Of a stretch of DNA of 64,000 nucleotides, positions 19,357 to 28,521 are shown in pieces; positions within the stretch are counted from its first letter, which is position 1; every line of letters begins with the position of its first letter. Location: contig LNBX01000024.1 of the NCBI GenBank assembly GCA_001567275.1, positions 148,763 through 212,762 of the forward strand, read 5' to 3'. The position numbers and the translations under genes were made by a program. Under the pieces are notes generated by a model. That model searched no databases. It was not told where the DNA came from and saw only the letters and a list, made by a program, of their open reading frames with translations. Source of the DNA: Bacteroidetes bacterium OLB10. GTDB lineage: Bacteria; Bacteroidota; Bacteroidia; AKYH767-A; OLB10.

Positions 19357-19911
19357 TCAGTTGAAATGATGCGGGTAATATGGCGATATCATCAGATAAG
19401 CTAACACTCCCGTTAAGGTTACATACAACCAGATAGGCAGCGAAAAACGAGTAATACGTTTATGTTTCTTAACATCCATTTTAAGCCCGTAGTAAAATGA
19501 CAACAACACCAGTGGCAACACCACAGCTGAGAGAATGATGTGGGTTATAAGTATAAACAGATAAAATCCTCTCAGCGGATTGTCTTTGGGAAAATGGGTT
19601 TCTTCGGCAAAGTAGTGATAAGTGATATAAGAGACAATAAAAATTGCACTGAGAAAAAATGCAGTTAAATTCAGTTTCTTGTGAATGTCAATCCGTTTTT
19701 TTCTGATATAATAAAACGAAACAAGTAACAGGATAAAACACGTGCCATTGATAATGGCATTCAATGCAGGCAGTATGTAAATTATTTCAGGAGTAGCATC
19801 AGGTCGGGGAAATACTCTTCGGTTTAAAAACAGAACAAGCAACAGCACTACTGCTGATACAACAGCCACTAATCTGAAAGTGGCTTTTTCATTTGGCAAC
19901 AGTTTACTCAT
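19357..19911 (-). CDS. DUF420 membrane protein (oxidase assembly)
   Basis: 184 aa with five predicted membrane helices (VVSAVVLLLVLFL; LNAIINGTCFILLLVSF; LTAFFLSAIFIVSYITY; FILITHIILSAVVLPLVLL; LPIWLYVTLTGVLAYLM) and conserved histidines (HKKLNL; HFPKDN; HKRITRFSLPIWLYV). DUF420/CtaM-like proteins are linked with maturation of cytochrome c oxidase. It overlaps the SCO gene by 4 nt at the distal end of the oxidase cluster, which fits that role. Confidence 0.85.
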   Translation of the reverse strand: MSKLLPNEKATFRLVAVVSAVVLLLVLFLNRRVFPRPDATPEIIYILPALNAIINGTCFILLLVSFYYIRKKRIDIHKKLNLTAFFLSAIFIVSYITYHYFAEETHFPKDNPLRGFYLFILITHIILSAVVLPLVLLSFYYGLKMDVKKHKRITRFSLPIWLYVTLTGVLAYLMISPYYPHHFN

Positions 19912-20552
19912 TTCTTTTCTTTAAGTTTTGCTTCATAACTCAGCATTTTGATGTCATCCTTCAGTCTGCGCATTTCCATAGGGTCGGCACCGTCATAAAT
20001 ACCGCGCAGATGTTTATAACTGTCAACCAAAAATACGGAATTAAGAGCAGCATCGTTAAGGTTGCCATGCAGAAAGAAAGACTCACGCATCAGTGAATCG
20101 GTAAGCATTGAATCTTGCACACAGATAAACCATTGAGGCGAGGTAATTCTGATTTTATTTTTCAAAGCCAGCAGCGAATCAGGATTATCTCTTGCAGGTT
20201 GTGTGGATATGGAAACAAACTTCACCTTCGGTGCATCCACAAAATCAGGCATCAGCCCATTGAGATTATAAAACACATCATCACAGGGATGTAAACATCC
20301 GGTATTGAAAAACTGAAAAACCCAGTAGGAAGGATTGTATTTTTCAAATGAAACCTTATTTTGGCTCAGGTCAGTAGCTGAAAAATCCGCAATCGTATGA
20401 TAGATGGTGTCGGTGCCGGCAGCGTTCAGATGTTTAGGGCCGTAATACTCAACAAAACGATAACGGTGATGTCCTTCTTTTACCAGAAGATAAAAAAATA
20501 AAGGCAACAGGAATATGATAAGTAATATTATTGTTGCCTTTGACCCCTTCAA
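19908..20552 (-). CDS. SCO1/SenC-family copper chaperone-like thioredoxin-fold protein
   Basis: 214 aa, one N-terminal anchor helix (ATIILLIIFLLPLFFYLLV), then a thioredoxin-like domain with the copper motif GCLHPC (C-x3-C) near residue 95. The later histidine expected for copper binding is not obvious; a possible one is in FFLHGNLND. SCO proteins deliver copper to the CuA site of oxidase subunit II or reduce its cysteines. It lies in the oxidase cluster, 10 nt after the subunit IV gene, and its stop overlaps the DUF420 start. Confidence 0.8.
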   Translation of the reverse strand: MKGSKATIILLIIFLLPLFFYLLVKEGHHRYRFVEYYGPKHLNAAGTDTIYHTIADFSATDLSQNKVSFEKYNPSYWVFQFFNTGCLHPCDDVFYNLNGLMPDFVDAPKVKFVSISTQPARDNPDSLLALKNKIRITSPQWFICVQDSMLTDSLMRESFFLHGNLNDAALNSVFLVDSYKHLRGIYDGADPMEMRRLKDDIKMLSYEAKLKEKK

Positions 20553-20562
20553 AATTGTAATT

Positions 20563-20925
20563 CTAACCTATATTATGGAGGTATATTCCTTCAATAAGGC
20601 AAAGTGCAATCAGATAAACGATAAGAACAAAAGGCAGTAAGATAGAATACTGCAAGTCTCTCTTTTCTTTTCCTAAGTGCATAAAAACTCCTACAATATA
20701 AGCAGACTTAAAGATGGTCAGTGCTACGAATGTCCACTGCAGAATTTCTTTATGAACGGGAATAAAAGCGATAGCCACTTCCACAATAGTTGCAATGAGT
20801 AAAATCCAGAATGTACGCCAGATTATTTTTTTGTTTTTAGGATCGTAATGCTCCTCTACAAACTGATTATGTATATCTCCGGTATAATATCCGTGCTTGG
20901 GTTGATTATGCATATCGTTGCTCAT
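20563..20925 (-). CDS. Cytochrome c oxidase subunit IV family protein
   Basis: 120 aa, histidine-rich N-terminus (MSNDMHNQPKHGYYTGDIHN), then three membrane helices (IIWRTFWILLIATIVEVAIAF; WTFVALTIFKSAYIVGVFMHL; ILLPFVLIVYLIALCLIEGI). The FMHLGKEKR loop is characteristic of prokaryotic COX4/CyoD-like subunits. It sits between the subunit III gene and SCO in the same transcript. Confidence 0.85.
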   Translation of the reverse strand: MSNDMHNQPKHGYYTGDIHNQFVEEHYDPKNKKIIWRTFWILLIATIVEVAIAFIPVHKEILQWTFVALTIFKSAYIVGVFMHLGKEKRDLQYSILLPFVLIVYLIALCLIEGIYLHNIG

Positions 20926-20949
20926 ATCAAATTTGAATTTTTATAATTG

Positions 20950-21764
20950 TTAAACAAGATAGAAAAAGGTAAAGACGAAAACCCATACCAAATCCACAAA
21001 GTGCCAGTATAAACCGGCTTTTTCAACTTGTTCATAATGTCCTCTTCGCGTGTAAACTCCACCTAATACATTCAACAGAATAATGATGTTGATCACCACG
21101 CCACTGAAAACGTGAAAGCCGTGAAAACCTGTGATAAAGAAGAAGAAATTAGCAAACAATGGGGTGCTTCCATATTCGTTTTCTATCAGGTTGGCTCCTT
21201 TGATGTTTTTTACTGCAGATGCTTTTAATTTTTCAGCTTCGGCTCCTTCTATTACTGTTTTATGATGCTATGCCAGATAAATAATTTACCGGGTTCGTAA
21301 ACATCAGTACGTGCAAAACGACCGTCAGCTAAGATATAGGTTCCTTCTTCAGAGCCTTTAATAAAGTGATACCACTCCCATGCCTGCGAACCGAGGAACA
21401 TCAATCCTCCTACAATAGTAAGTCCAAGCCATGTAGCTACACTTTTGTTATTCCGCTGATGACCTGCATCTACAGCAAGAACCATAGTTACTGAACTCAT
21501 GATGAGAATAAAGGTCATAAGACCTACATAAGCTAAAGGAACATGTCCGTGAATAAATGGGAAATGCGTGAATACATCACCCGGTGCAGGCCATATATCG
21601 GTAAAGCGATGACGCATGGTACCATAAGCTACCAGAAGTGATGAAAATGTAAAAGCATCAGATACGAGGAAAAACCACATAAACATTTTTCCCCAGCTTA
21701 TGTTGAATGGAGAAAAACCTCCGCTCCACATGGACTTTGGCTTTGCTTCAGTTGTTGTTGACAT
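20950..21764 (-). CDS. Cytochrome c oxidase subunit III (one frameshift)
   Basis: Composite of about 271 aa. The N-terminal part (21252-21764) has the family pattern GKMFMWFFLVSDAFTFSSLL and SQAWEWYHFI. The C-terminal part (to 20950) has TGFHGFHVFSGVVINI and AGLYWHFVDLVWVFVFTFFY. They are separated by a frame change at the plus-strand T4 run 21258-21261. Restoring one base reads through VIEGAEAEKLKASAVKNI into the second half. Such a break in a core respiratory gene points to an assembly error. Subunit III stabilises the catalytic core of the haem-copper oxidase in the inner membrane. It is 132 nt downstream of the other subunit III-like gene. Confidence 0.88.
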
Positions 21765-21896
21765 ATTATATTAAGTAACTTGTATTATTAGAGGTTGCAA
21801 ATATTTAATTTTTTTTTTCAATTCATCAATTTATTGTAAAATTTTAAGGTCTTACAGCAGCATTTTCATAGCTGAATGTAAGTACTATTATCATTA

Positions 21897-22475
21897 TCAG
21901 GCTATAAATGCAACGAATAAAAAGAGATATACCCACAATAAATCAAGAAAATGCCAGAAAATAGCTCCGAGTTGCAATCCCAGGTAATTCTGTGGAGTAT
22001 ATTTTTCAAGAATTGCCTTGGTAGCAATGACTATCATAGCTATAATACCTCCGAACAGGTGAACGAGGTGCAATCCTGATAAAACATAAAGAAAAGACCC
22101 TGAAGGATTTCCTACAAAATAAATTCCGTTCTTTACCAATATAGTCCATGCATAAAATTGCATAAACACAAAGGCAAGTCCTAATCCAAGCGTAACTAAA
22201 ACGGCTGTCTTCACCATGTTCAACTTATTACGTTTCACATACATGAGAGCAAAATGCATGGTAAAACTGCTTATGATAAGAACAATGGTGCTGAGGGTAA
22301 ACATTTTCGGTAAGGTAAATTCAACCCAGTTACCTTCGGCCTTGCGTACAACATAAGCACTGGTAAGACCTGCAAAAAGCATGACCATACTGGCCATTGC
22401 TACCCATAATAATATTTTAGCCGTAGGGATTCCTGTATAATTATTTTCTTCGTGAGAAGGTGCTGTTGTATGCAT
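21897..22475 (-). CDS. Cytochrome c oxidase subunit III-like protein (second copy)
   Basis: 192 aa, five helices (KILLWVAMASMVMLFAGLTS; TIVLIISSFTMHFALMYV; LVTLGLGLAFVFMQFYAW; LHLVHLFGGIIAMIVIA; GAIFWHFLDLLWVYLFLFVA). It carries the SGLHLVHLFGG and WHFLDLLWVYLF signatures. Bacteroidota oxidase operons commonly have two adjacent subunit III-like genes, one short and one long; this is the short one. It starts 2 nt before the end of cyoE, so the two are co-transcribed. Confidence 0.88.
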   Translation of the reverse strand: MHTTAPSHEENNYTGIPTAKILLWVAMASMVMLFAGLTSAYVVRKAEGNWVEFTLPKMFTLSTIVLIISSFTMHFALMYVKRNKLNMVKTAVLVTLGLGLAFVFMQFYAWTILVKNGIYFVGNPSGSFLYVLSGLHLVHLFGGIIAMIVIATKAILEKYTPQNYLGLQLGAIFWHFLDLLWVYLFLFVAFIA

Positions 22476-22477
22476 GA

Positions 22478-23368
22478 TTAATGGATTTTATCTAAAACTA
22501 ATGCAATCAATACTACGGGTAAATAAATAAACGAACCGAACATAAGTTTTTTGGCAGCTTCGTCAGTACAGTATTTGAGTAACCGAAAACTTTGAAAGAA
22601 GAATACTAAACCTGCCAGTGTTATAACTATGGCAGAAATTTTTCCACCCATACCGGAATAATATGGAACTAAACCTAAGGGAATCAGTGTAAAAGTATAA
22701 ATGGTTGTTTGGAGTGCAGATGCATTGTTTTTGCCACCTGCCGGTAATAACTGAAAACCTGCATTCTGATAATCATCATGCATAAGCCATGCAATAGCCC
22801 AGAAATGAGGAAACTGCCAAATAAACTGAATGGCAAATAGTATCCAGCCTTCAAAGCTGAAAGTATTTGTGGCAGCAACCCAGCCAAGCAGGGTGGGTAC
22901 AGCACCCGGAAATGCTCCTACAAAAACTGCAAAAGGCGTAACTCGTTTTAATGGGGTATATGCAAAAGCATAGCTAAGTAAACCGAATAATCCGAGCAGT
23001 CCGCTTTTTAAATTTAAAAAATAAGTGAGCAAAAAGAATCCTGAAGCACCTGCAATGATACTCACAATCATGGCCTCAGTAATGGTCATCCTTCCATCAG
23101 GCAACGGCCGATTTTGGGTACGTTTCATTAGCTTGTCTGTCTTGCGTTCATAAATTTGATTGAGCGCATTTGACGAACCGGTTATCAGGAAGCCACCCAG
23201 TGCCAGCATCCAAAGTTTGGTATAATTAACCGATTCGGAACCGATAAGAAATGCCAGAACAGCAGAGATAACAACAAGAATAGTGAGGCGAAATTTGAAA
23301 AGTAAGCCATAGTCATAAATACGACTTAATGGTGAATTATGACTCATAGTCATGGATAACTTTGACAT
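22478..23368 (-). CDS. cyoE: Protohaem IX farnesyltransferase (haem O synthase)
   Basis: 296 aa from ATG 23368 (MSKLSMTMSHNS); the longest frame opens at a TTG at 23392 inside the -7 box and is not used. It is a UbiA-family prenyltransferase with the motifs SSNALNQIYERKTDKLMKRT (N-x3-D-x2-D-type first motif) and YTPLKRVTPFAVFVGAFPGA, and WQFPHFWAIAWLMHDDYQNA as the second aspartate-rich motif. It has eight or nine predicted membrane helices. It makes haem O, the precursor of haem A, for the oxidase encoded next to it, and is the first gene of the cluster. Confidence 0.93.
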   Translation of the reverse strand: MSKLSMTMSHNSPLSRIYDYGLLFKFRLTILVVISAVLAFLIGSESVNYTKLWMLALGGFLITGSSNALNQIYERKTDKLMKRTQNRPLPDGRMTITEAMIVSIIAGASGFFLLTYFLNLKSGLLGLFGLLSYAFAYTPLKRVTPFAVFVGAFPGAVPTLLGWVAATNTFSFEGWILFAIQFIWQFPHFWAIAWLMHDDYQNAGFQLLPAGGKNNASALQTTIYTFTLIPLGLVPYYSGMGGKISAIVITLAGLVFFFQSFRLLKYCTDEAAKKLMFGSFIYLPVVLIALVLDKIH

Positions 23369-23389
23369 TGATTTAATAAAAAGAGCATG

Positions 23390-23397
23390 CAAAGATA
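23390..23397 (-). promoter_or_regulatory. -7 promoter box of the oxidase cluster
   Basis: Minus strand TATCTTTG, exact TAnnTTTG, 22 bp upstream of the cyoE ATG at 23368. No well-placed -33 element is visible. Confidence 0.5.
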
Positions 23398-23428
23398 TGA
23401 AAACTGATAAAAGACACTCTTAAAATGA

Positions 23429-23457
23429 AAAAAGACGAAGCATAACTTCGTCTTTTT
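23429..23457. terminator. Bidirectional intrinsic terminator
   Basis: Perfect 12-bp stem AAAAAGACGAAG / CTTCGTCTTTTT with loop CATAA. U-tracts form on either strand. It ends the small gene at 23486-23689, just upstream of the cyoE promoter. Confidence 0.85.
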
Positions 23458-23485
23458 CATTTAATAAATTTCGTCAGTAATCAAT

Positions 23486-23689
23486 TTAATCTTTATCCTT
23501 TTCAACACGGTCAGCAAGATAATTTCGTGTTTTTCCCTTATTTACCCTTTGCTCATAAATAAGCCAATAGATACAACCAATTGCAATGATTATGATAAAA
23601 ATAACATCCACCATCATTCCTACAGGTTTCATCAAATTGAAGATAAATTGAAAAATAGCTGCAATTCCGTTACAAATAGCGTTTATCAT
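23486..23689 (-). CDS. Small single-pass membrane protein, conserved type
   Basis: 67 aa. One clear helix (MMVDVIFIIIIAIGCIYWLIY) is flanked by a hydrophobic N-terminal part (AICNGIAAIFQFIFNLM) and a charged tail rich in K, R and D (RVNKGKTRNYLADRVEKDKD). It has its own terminator. Codon use and composition look genuine. The function is not known; similar short proteins are frequent next to respiratory genes in this phylum. Confidence 0.65.
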   Translation of the reverse strand: MINAICNGIAAIFQFIFNLMKPVGMMVDVIFIIIIAIGCIYWLIYEQRVNKGKTRNYLADRVEKDKD

Positions 23690-23766
23690 AAATCAGTAAA
23701 TTTTGGGCAAAAATAATATTTTTAGAATACAGATATTCGCACCAACAAAATTTTAATATCTGGATT

Positions 23767-24756
23767 GTGATTATCCGCCTTTTTAAATCCATACAAACTC
23801 CGCCATTGTTTTTGATTCCGGTGCTTTCGTTGCTGGTTATTTATATTGCATTCAGAACTAATACACTAAACCTGCTCCACGATACAAGTCATGGCCCCTT
23901 ATATTCCCTGTTAATCAGTATTCCTGTGTGGCAGTCAGATGGAAGTGTTATGGCTTTGGTTTTTATTTTGTTTACCTCACAAATTTATTTTTTTAATTAT
24001 GTTGTCAACCGGTATGAAGTTTTATATAAAAAAAGCAACATTCCGGCTATTGTTTATTTGATGCTTTATGCATGTGTTCCCGAGTTCTTAATGTTAAGCC
24101 CTTTCCTGATTTTAAATAGCCTGCTGCCGGTGCTTTTATACAGTTTGTTCGGGATATATAAGTCTGAACGTCCGTTGGCTTTCGCTTTTGATACAGGTTT
24201 CATTATGTCACTGATGATATTGTTTTATATTCCATCCATCATTTTAATACCGTTTCTTTTTACAGGCATTGCCATTTTAAGACCTTTTAACTCACGTGAA
24301 TGGATAGCTGCTTTAGCAGGAATAGCTGTGCCATTTATATTATTGATAACTATTTTGATATTAATGGATAACCGCCAACTGATTTATCCGGCATTTAACA
24401 GCGACAAATGGATTCCGGTTCTGCAATTCAAAACAATAAATTTCAGGTATCTTATTACAGGAATAGTGATTGCGTTTATACTTGGTTTATCGGCTTTGAA
24501 ACTCAGTGCTAATTATTACAAAAATATAATCAGAACCCGTAAGTATCAATTGTGTTTCATATTGCTTTTGTTGTTTTTAATCTTAATTATCACTTTGCCG
24601 TTACAACAAAGTGTTTCAAGATTTAATCTCTTAATTATTCCTATTTCGTTATTTTTATCTTATTATTTTCTAACGATTAAAAAAAACTGGTGGTTTGAAT
24701 TTCTTACTTTCTTAATTATAGGTTTAATTCTGCTCAACAATCTCAGAATCAGTTGA
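23767..24756 (+). CDS. DUF6427-like integral membrane protein
   Basis: 329 aa from a GTG start. About nine hydrophobic segments, with FNYVVNRYEVLYKKSNIPAI and AILRPFNSREWIAALAGIAV as family-like conserved stretches. Bacteroidota-only families of this type (DUF6427) are predicted inner-membrane proteins of unknown role. It is very AT-rich, as expected of membrane protein codons. It is divergent from the small gene at 23486 and followed by about 95 nt without a gene before the T9SS cargo gene. Confidence 0.75.
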   Translation: MIIRLFKSIQTPPLFLIPVLSLLVIYIAFRTNTLNLLHDTSHGPLYSLLISIPVWQSDGSVMALVFILFTSQIYFFNYVVNRYEVLYKKSNIPAIVYLMLYACVPEFLMLSPFLILNSLLPVLLYSLFGIYKSERPLAFAFDTGFIMSLMILFYIPSIILIPFLFTGIAILRPFNSREWIAALAGIAVPFILLITILILMDNRQLIYPAFNSDKWIPVLQFKTINFRYLITGIVIAFILGLSALKLSANYYKNIIRTRKYQLCFILLLLFLILIITLPLQQSVSRFNLLIIPISLFLSYYFLTIKKNWWFEFLTFLIIGLILLNNLRIS

Positions 24757-24850
24757 CAAAACCATATAAAAACTAATAAGATTTGCATTTTATGATTATA
24801 ATCATTAATTCTGCACTCCAATACTTAAACAATTTAATACAGTAAATATA

Positions 24851-26686
24851 ATGATCAGAAAATTACAGCTAATACTTTTACTGATTGCAACGGTATCAAT
24901 TGCTCAGGCACAGCATAATCGTGCAGGTAAAACACCAAACAGCTTGGCTTTATCAAAAGGCACATTGAATTTTCCCGTTAAGGCAAATAATTCTTTTAAG
25001 GTGCAAATGTCGCCACCATTTTTTTCAGAAACGTTTGGTGGAGGTATTCCTGCCAGCTGGACAGTTACAGATAATTTAGGTGCCGGAGGGGTAATTTGGG
25101 AATATACAACTACCGGTGCTACATATCCTTACCCGTTTGATTATCAGTTAAGCCCAATAAACACTACTGCAAGCAACGGTTACGTCAAAGTAGATAGTGA
25201 CTCAGCAATTGGCGAGCAGGTAAATACTTCATTAACCACTCCTGCAATTAATTGTACAGGAAAATCGGTGGTACATCTTTCTTTTGCAGAGTATTTTGTG
25301 CAACTGGATGTAAGTACCGGAACTGTAGAAGTTAGCAACAATGGCACAACCTGGACAGCAGTACATCATGCAGAGGCAGGATTAGCTCCGGATTCTGCTA
25401 CAGCAAATCCCAATCTTGTTGATATAGATATCAGCAGTGTTGCAGCCAATCAGGCAACAGTTTATATTCGCTTTACTTATGTGGCCAACTGGGAATACTG
25501 GTGGTTTGTTGACGATGTAGCTTTATATGAACCATCTGCAATTGATCTGGCAGCTCAAACAGCTGAAAATTTAGGTGGTGCTTATACATCTGTTCCATTG
25601 TCACAGGTAGCTCCGGTAACAATGAAAGGTAAAGTGAAAAACACAGGAGTTAATTCCATAAGCGGTGCAACGGCTTTATTTGAAGTAATCAATACCGCAA
25701 CATCAGGTGTTGTACATAATGAGACAGTGAATTTATCTGCCATTGCATCAGGAGCTACACAAAACATAGTTTCATCAACTACATTCAGCCCGGTGGCAAC
25801 AGGTTCATATAAGTTACGAATGACTGTAAATGCAAGTGGAGATGGTAATGCTCTGAATGATGTGTCGGAATCAGTCATCAATTATGTTTGCAGTGATTCG
25901 GTTTATGCACGCGACAATGGTCAGTGGACAGGTTTTGTTGGAATAGGTGCAGGTCAGGGCGAAGATGGAATTGCAGGGAATAGTTTCAGAGTAAATTATA
26001 ACGATGTACTTACTTCAGTAAGCATGTATCTGAGTGATACCAACGGAATTCCGGCTTCAGGCATTCCTGTTTACCTGACGATTCATCCTCAGGCTAACGA
26101 TACAGTACACCCTGATAAAAATACAATTTTGGCAACTACTGACACCATTACTCTGATGCCGGGACTTATTCAACCCGGAGGAGAATGGTTTACTTTTGAT
26201 ATTAGTGGTAGTGGCTTAGCAGTTACACCCGGTCTTTATTTCATCGGATTTCATGAAGACTCTGCCATGCTTGCAGTTGGATATTCCAACCAAATTTATA
26301 CTCCCGGATCAACGTGGTTTTATTTTAACAGTAACACACTTCCCCAGTCAGTTGACGGATGGTCTCATCTGGAAGATGTAGGCTATCAGATTGCACCAAT
26401 GATCCGTGCGAATTTCGGTACTACAGTGGGCATAGCATCAGTTGAGAATAATAAACTTGAAGTTTATCCTAACCCTTCGGCAGGATTATTCAATTTTAGA
26501 CTGACAGGAAATGAAATTAAACGGATTGAGGTATATAATTATCAAGGGCAAATGATTAAGAAAATGCAAGTAAACGGAACTTCGGCTATTCTTGATTTAA
26601 GTTCTATGGCTGATGGAGTTTATCAGACGATTATTTATAACCAAAACACAAGACAAAGGAAAGTTTTAATGAAATTCACGAAATAA
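24851..26686 (+). CDS. Secreted protein with T9SS type A sorting domain
   Basis: 611 aa, signal peptide ending at SIAQAQ. The first domain looks like a MAM/jelly-roll type (ETFGGGIPASWTVTDNLGAG; FVDDVALYEP near residue 220). A CARDB-like segment follows (AVDLAAQTAENLGGAY-like, then KVKNTGVNSISGATALFEV). A third beta-rich domain begins near residue 365. The last ~75 residues, from VENNKLEVYPNPSAGLFNFR, form a type A T9SS sorting domain, which is cleaved during export. No catalytic motif is seen, so it may be a structural or adhesive cargo. Confidence 0.85.
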   Translation: MIRKLQLILLLIATVSIAQAQHNRAGKTPNSLALSKGTLNFPVKANNSFKVQMSPPFFSETFGGGIPASWTVTDNLGAGGVIWEYTTTGATYPYPFDYQLSPINTTASNGYVKVDSDSAIGEQVNTSLTTPAINCTGKSVVHLSFAEYFVQLDVSTGTVEVSNNGTTWTAVHHAEAGLAPDSATANPNLVDIDISSVAANQATVYIRFTYVANWEYWWFVDDVALYEPSAIDLAAQTAENLGGAYTSVPLSQVAPVTMKGKVKNTGVNSISGATALFEVINTATSGVVHNETVNLSAIASGATQNIVSSTTFSPVATGSYKLRMTVNASGDGNALNDVSESVINYVCSDSVYARDNGQWTGFVGIGAGQGEDGIAGNSFRVNYNDVLTSVSMYLSDTNGIPASGIPVYLTIHPQANDTVHPDKNTILATTDTITLMPGLIQPGGEWFTFDISGSGLAVTPGLYFIGFHEDSAMLAVGYSNQIYTPGSTWFYFNSNTLPQSVDGWSHLEDVGYQIAPMIRANFGTTVGIASVENNKLEVYPNPSAGLFNFRLTGNEIKRIEVYNYQGQMIKKMQVNGTSAILDLSSMADGVYQTIIYNQNTRQRKVLMKFTK

Positions 26687-26759
26687 TATTTTGATTTATC
26701 AATAAAAACAGTAATATTGTAATCCATAATAATTTATTAATACTTAAATTCACAAAAAC

Positions 26760-28442
26760 ATGAAGAAGTTATCTTTAGCAGTAATGATTTTGTGTTGTGC
26801 AATGATGTCGAATGCACAGTTTACAGAAAACTGGAATGTTCGTTATCAGGCAACAGGGACTCAAAATTTTAGTAATGAAGGACGAAAAATAGCAGTAGAT
26901 GCTATGGGCAATACTTTTGTTCTGGGCGATTTCAGTTCCGACCGTGATACTACAGGCACTTTGTTGCCAAGCGGTACACAGTACACAGTTCGCCTGCAGA
27001 AATATGATTATATGGGCACGCTTGTTTACTGGCGTAGCTACATTGTAAATGGCTTATTGGCTCAGCCCGGTGGTGAAAACGTTGCAAGTTTTGGTTTGGA
27101 ACTGGATGCTTCCAATAATGTTTACATTGGATTTAATACAGTGAATGCTTTAGGAAACAGAGATGTGGTCTTTAAGAAATTCAACAACTCACTTTCTTCT
27201 GAAGTATGGAGCAGAACTTATGCTACTCCTGCAAATGAATACGGGGCCATGATGAAAGTAGCCACCAATGGTCAGATTACAGGTTTGATTAAAACTGTTG
27301 CAGGAGCAAATACAACATATTCTTTGGTACGTGCGACTAACTTTTCAATGACAGTGCTTAATTTTTATAGTTTCACAGCCAATACTGAAGTGATTAATTC
27401 TATTGCTATTACATCCAGACAAATTTATGCAACAGGATATTCATTGTCAGGCGGTGTTAAATCACTTCTTGTAGCTGCAATCAGCTCAGGTGGAAGTACT
27501 ATTTGGAAACAATATTTTAATAATGGAACTCCATCCAGTGGTAATGATTTAGGAAACGATATTATGGTTGGTGTTAATGGCCGGTTATATGTTGCAGGTA
27601 CTACCTATACCAATGCAACTAATGGAAATGATGCAGTAGCGTTGTCTTATCTGACAAATGGAACATTAAGCAATCTGCAAATAGTCAATCAGGGTACAAC
27701 AGATAATGGTTGGCGAATAGTAAATGGCCCTGCAGCGTATGTTTATCTGGTTTCTACAACAACTTCCAGTCTTACCGTACATAAGTTATTCGCATCAAAT
27801 CTGCTGGTAAATTCTAAAGCTACTTACGTTCCTGTTCCTAATTCAAATTATACAGGAATTACGGATATGTCTGTTGCTGATGTAAGGGTTTCCAGCGGTG
27901 GAAATGCTTATGTAGCAGGCACTGTTACATGCTCATCTGTTGCAGGAACTTTTGGAGCATCTTTCTTATCTAAATTCGGATTAAATGGAGTTGTTTTCAA
28001 AAACATTGCAAATATGAAAGTATTAGGGTCCTTTACCGACAGTTATAAAACCGCTGCAATAGCAATTAATCCTCTGAGAACAGATGTGGTGCTTCTTAAA
28101 AATGTGGCGAATACTTATACGAGTCATGCTGTTGAGAAAATGTGTGTGAACAGTCAGGATGCATCAATACCATTCAGAATGGCAGATGATAATCAGGTAG
28201 GTGAGCAAACAAATCTGATATTAAGTCCAAATCCGGCAATAAACAATGTTACTATCAGTTGTAATCAACCGGTAAGTTCAGTGACATTGTATGACTTACT
28301 TGGTAAGCAGGCACTGATTCAGACCGGTGATGGTCAGAATTCAATTAATCTTGAATTAAGCAATCTGAATAACGGAATTTATATCTGTAAAGTTATCTTT
28401 AAGGATGGCAGTTCAGAAAGCAGAAGATTAGTTGTACAATAG
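26760..28442 (+). CDS. Secreted repeat protein with T9SS type A sorting domain
   Basis: 560 aa, signal peptide ending at MMSNAQ. Repeats resemble SBBP/propeller blades: an aromatic W-x-R-x-Y or YD start, then GNTFVLGDF, NNVYIGFN, GRLYVAGTTYTNATNGNDAV and GNAYVAGTVT. The end from NLILSPNPAINNVTISCNQP is a T9SS type A domain. It is probably an extracellular propeller. It lies 73 nt after another T9SS cargo gene and is closed by a strong terminator. Confidence 0.85.
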   Translation: MKKLSLAVMILCCAMMSNAQFTENWNVRYQATGTQNFSNEGRKIAVDAMGNTFVLGDFSSDRDTTGTLLPSGTQYTVRLQKYDYMGTLVYWRSYIVNGLLAQPGGENVASFGLELDASNNVYIGFNTVNALGNRDVVFKKFNNSLSSEVWSRTYATPANEYGAMMKVATNGQITGLIKTVAGANTTYSLVRATNFSMTVLNFYSFTANTEVINSIAITSRQIYATGYSLSGGVKSLLVAAISSGGSTIWKQYFNNGTPSSGNDLGNDIMVGVNGRLYVAGTTYTNATNGNDAVALSYLTNGTLSNLQIVNQGTTDNGWRIVNGPAAYVYLVSTTTSSLTVHKLFASNLLVNSKATYVPVPNSNYTGITDMSVADVRVSSGGNAYVAGTVTCSSVAGTFGASFLSKFGLNGVVFKNIANMKVLGSFTDSYKTAAIAINPLRTDVVLLKNVANTYTSHAVEKMCVNSQDASIPFRMADDNQVGEQTNLILSPNPAINNVTISCNQPVSSVTLYDLLGKQALIQTGDGQNSINLELSNLNNGIYICKVIFKDGSSESRRLVVQ

Positions 28443-28460
28443 TTAATATTCAGCGATAAC

Positions 28461-28492
28461 AAAAACGGGGTTGAATTTTCAACCCCGTTTTT
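28461..28492. terminator. Bidirectional terminator between convergent genes
   Basis: A 15-bp perfect stem AAAAACGGGGTTGAA / TTCAACCCCGTTTTT with U-tracts on both strands. It separates the T9SS cargo gene (plus) from ispH (minus). Confidence 0.92.
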
Positions 28493-28521
28493 GTTTGAAA
28501 TATGTTAATTGACTTGTAATG

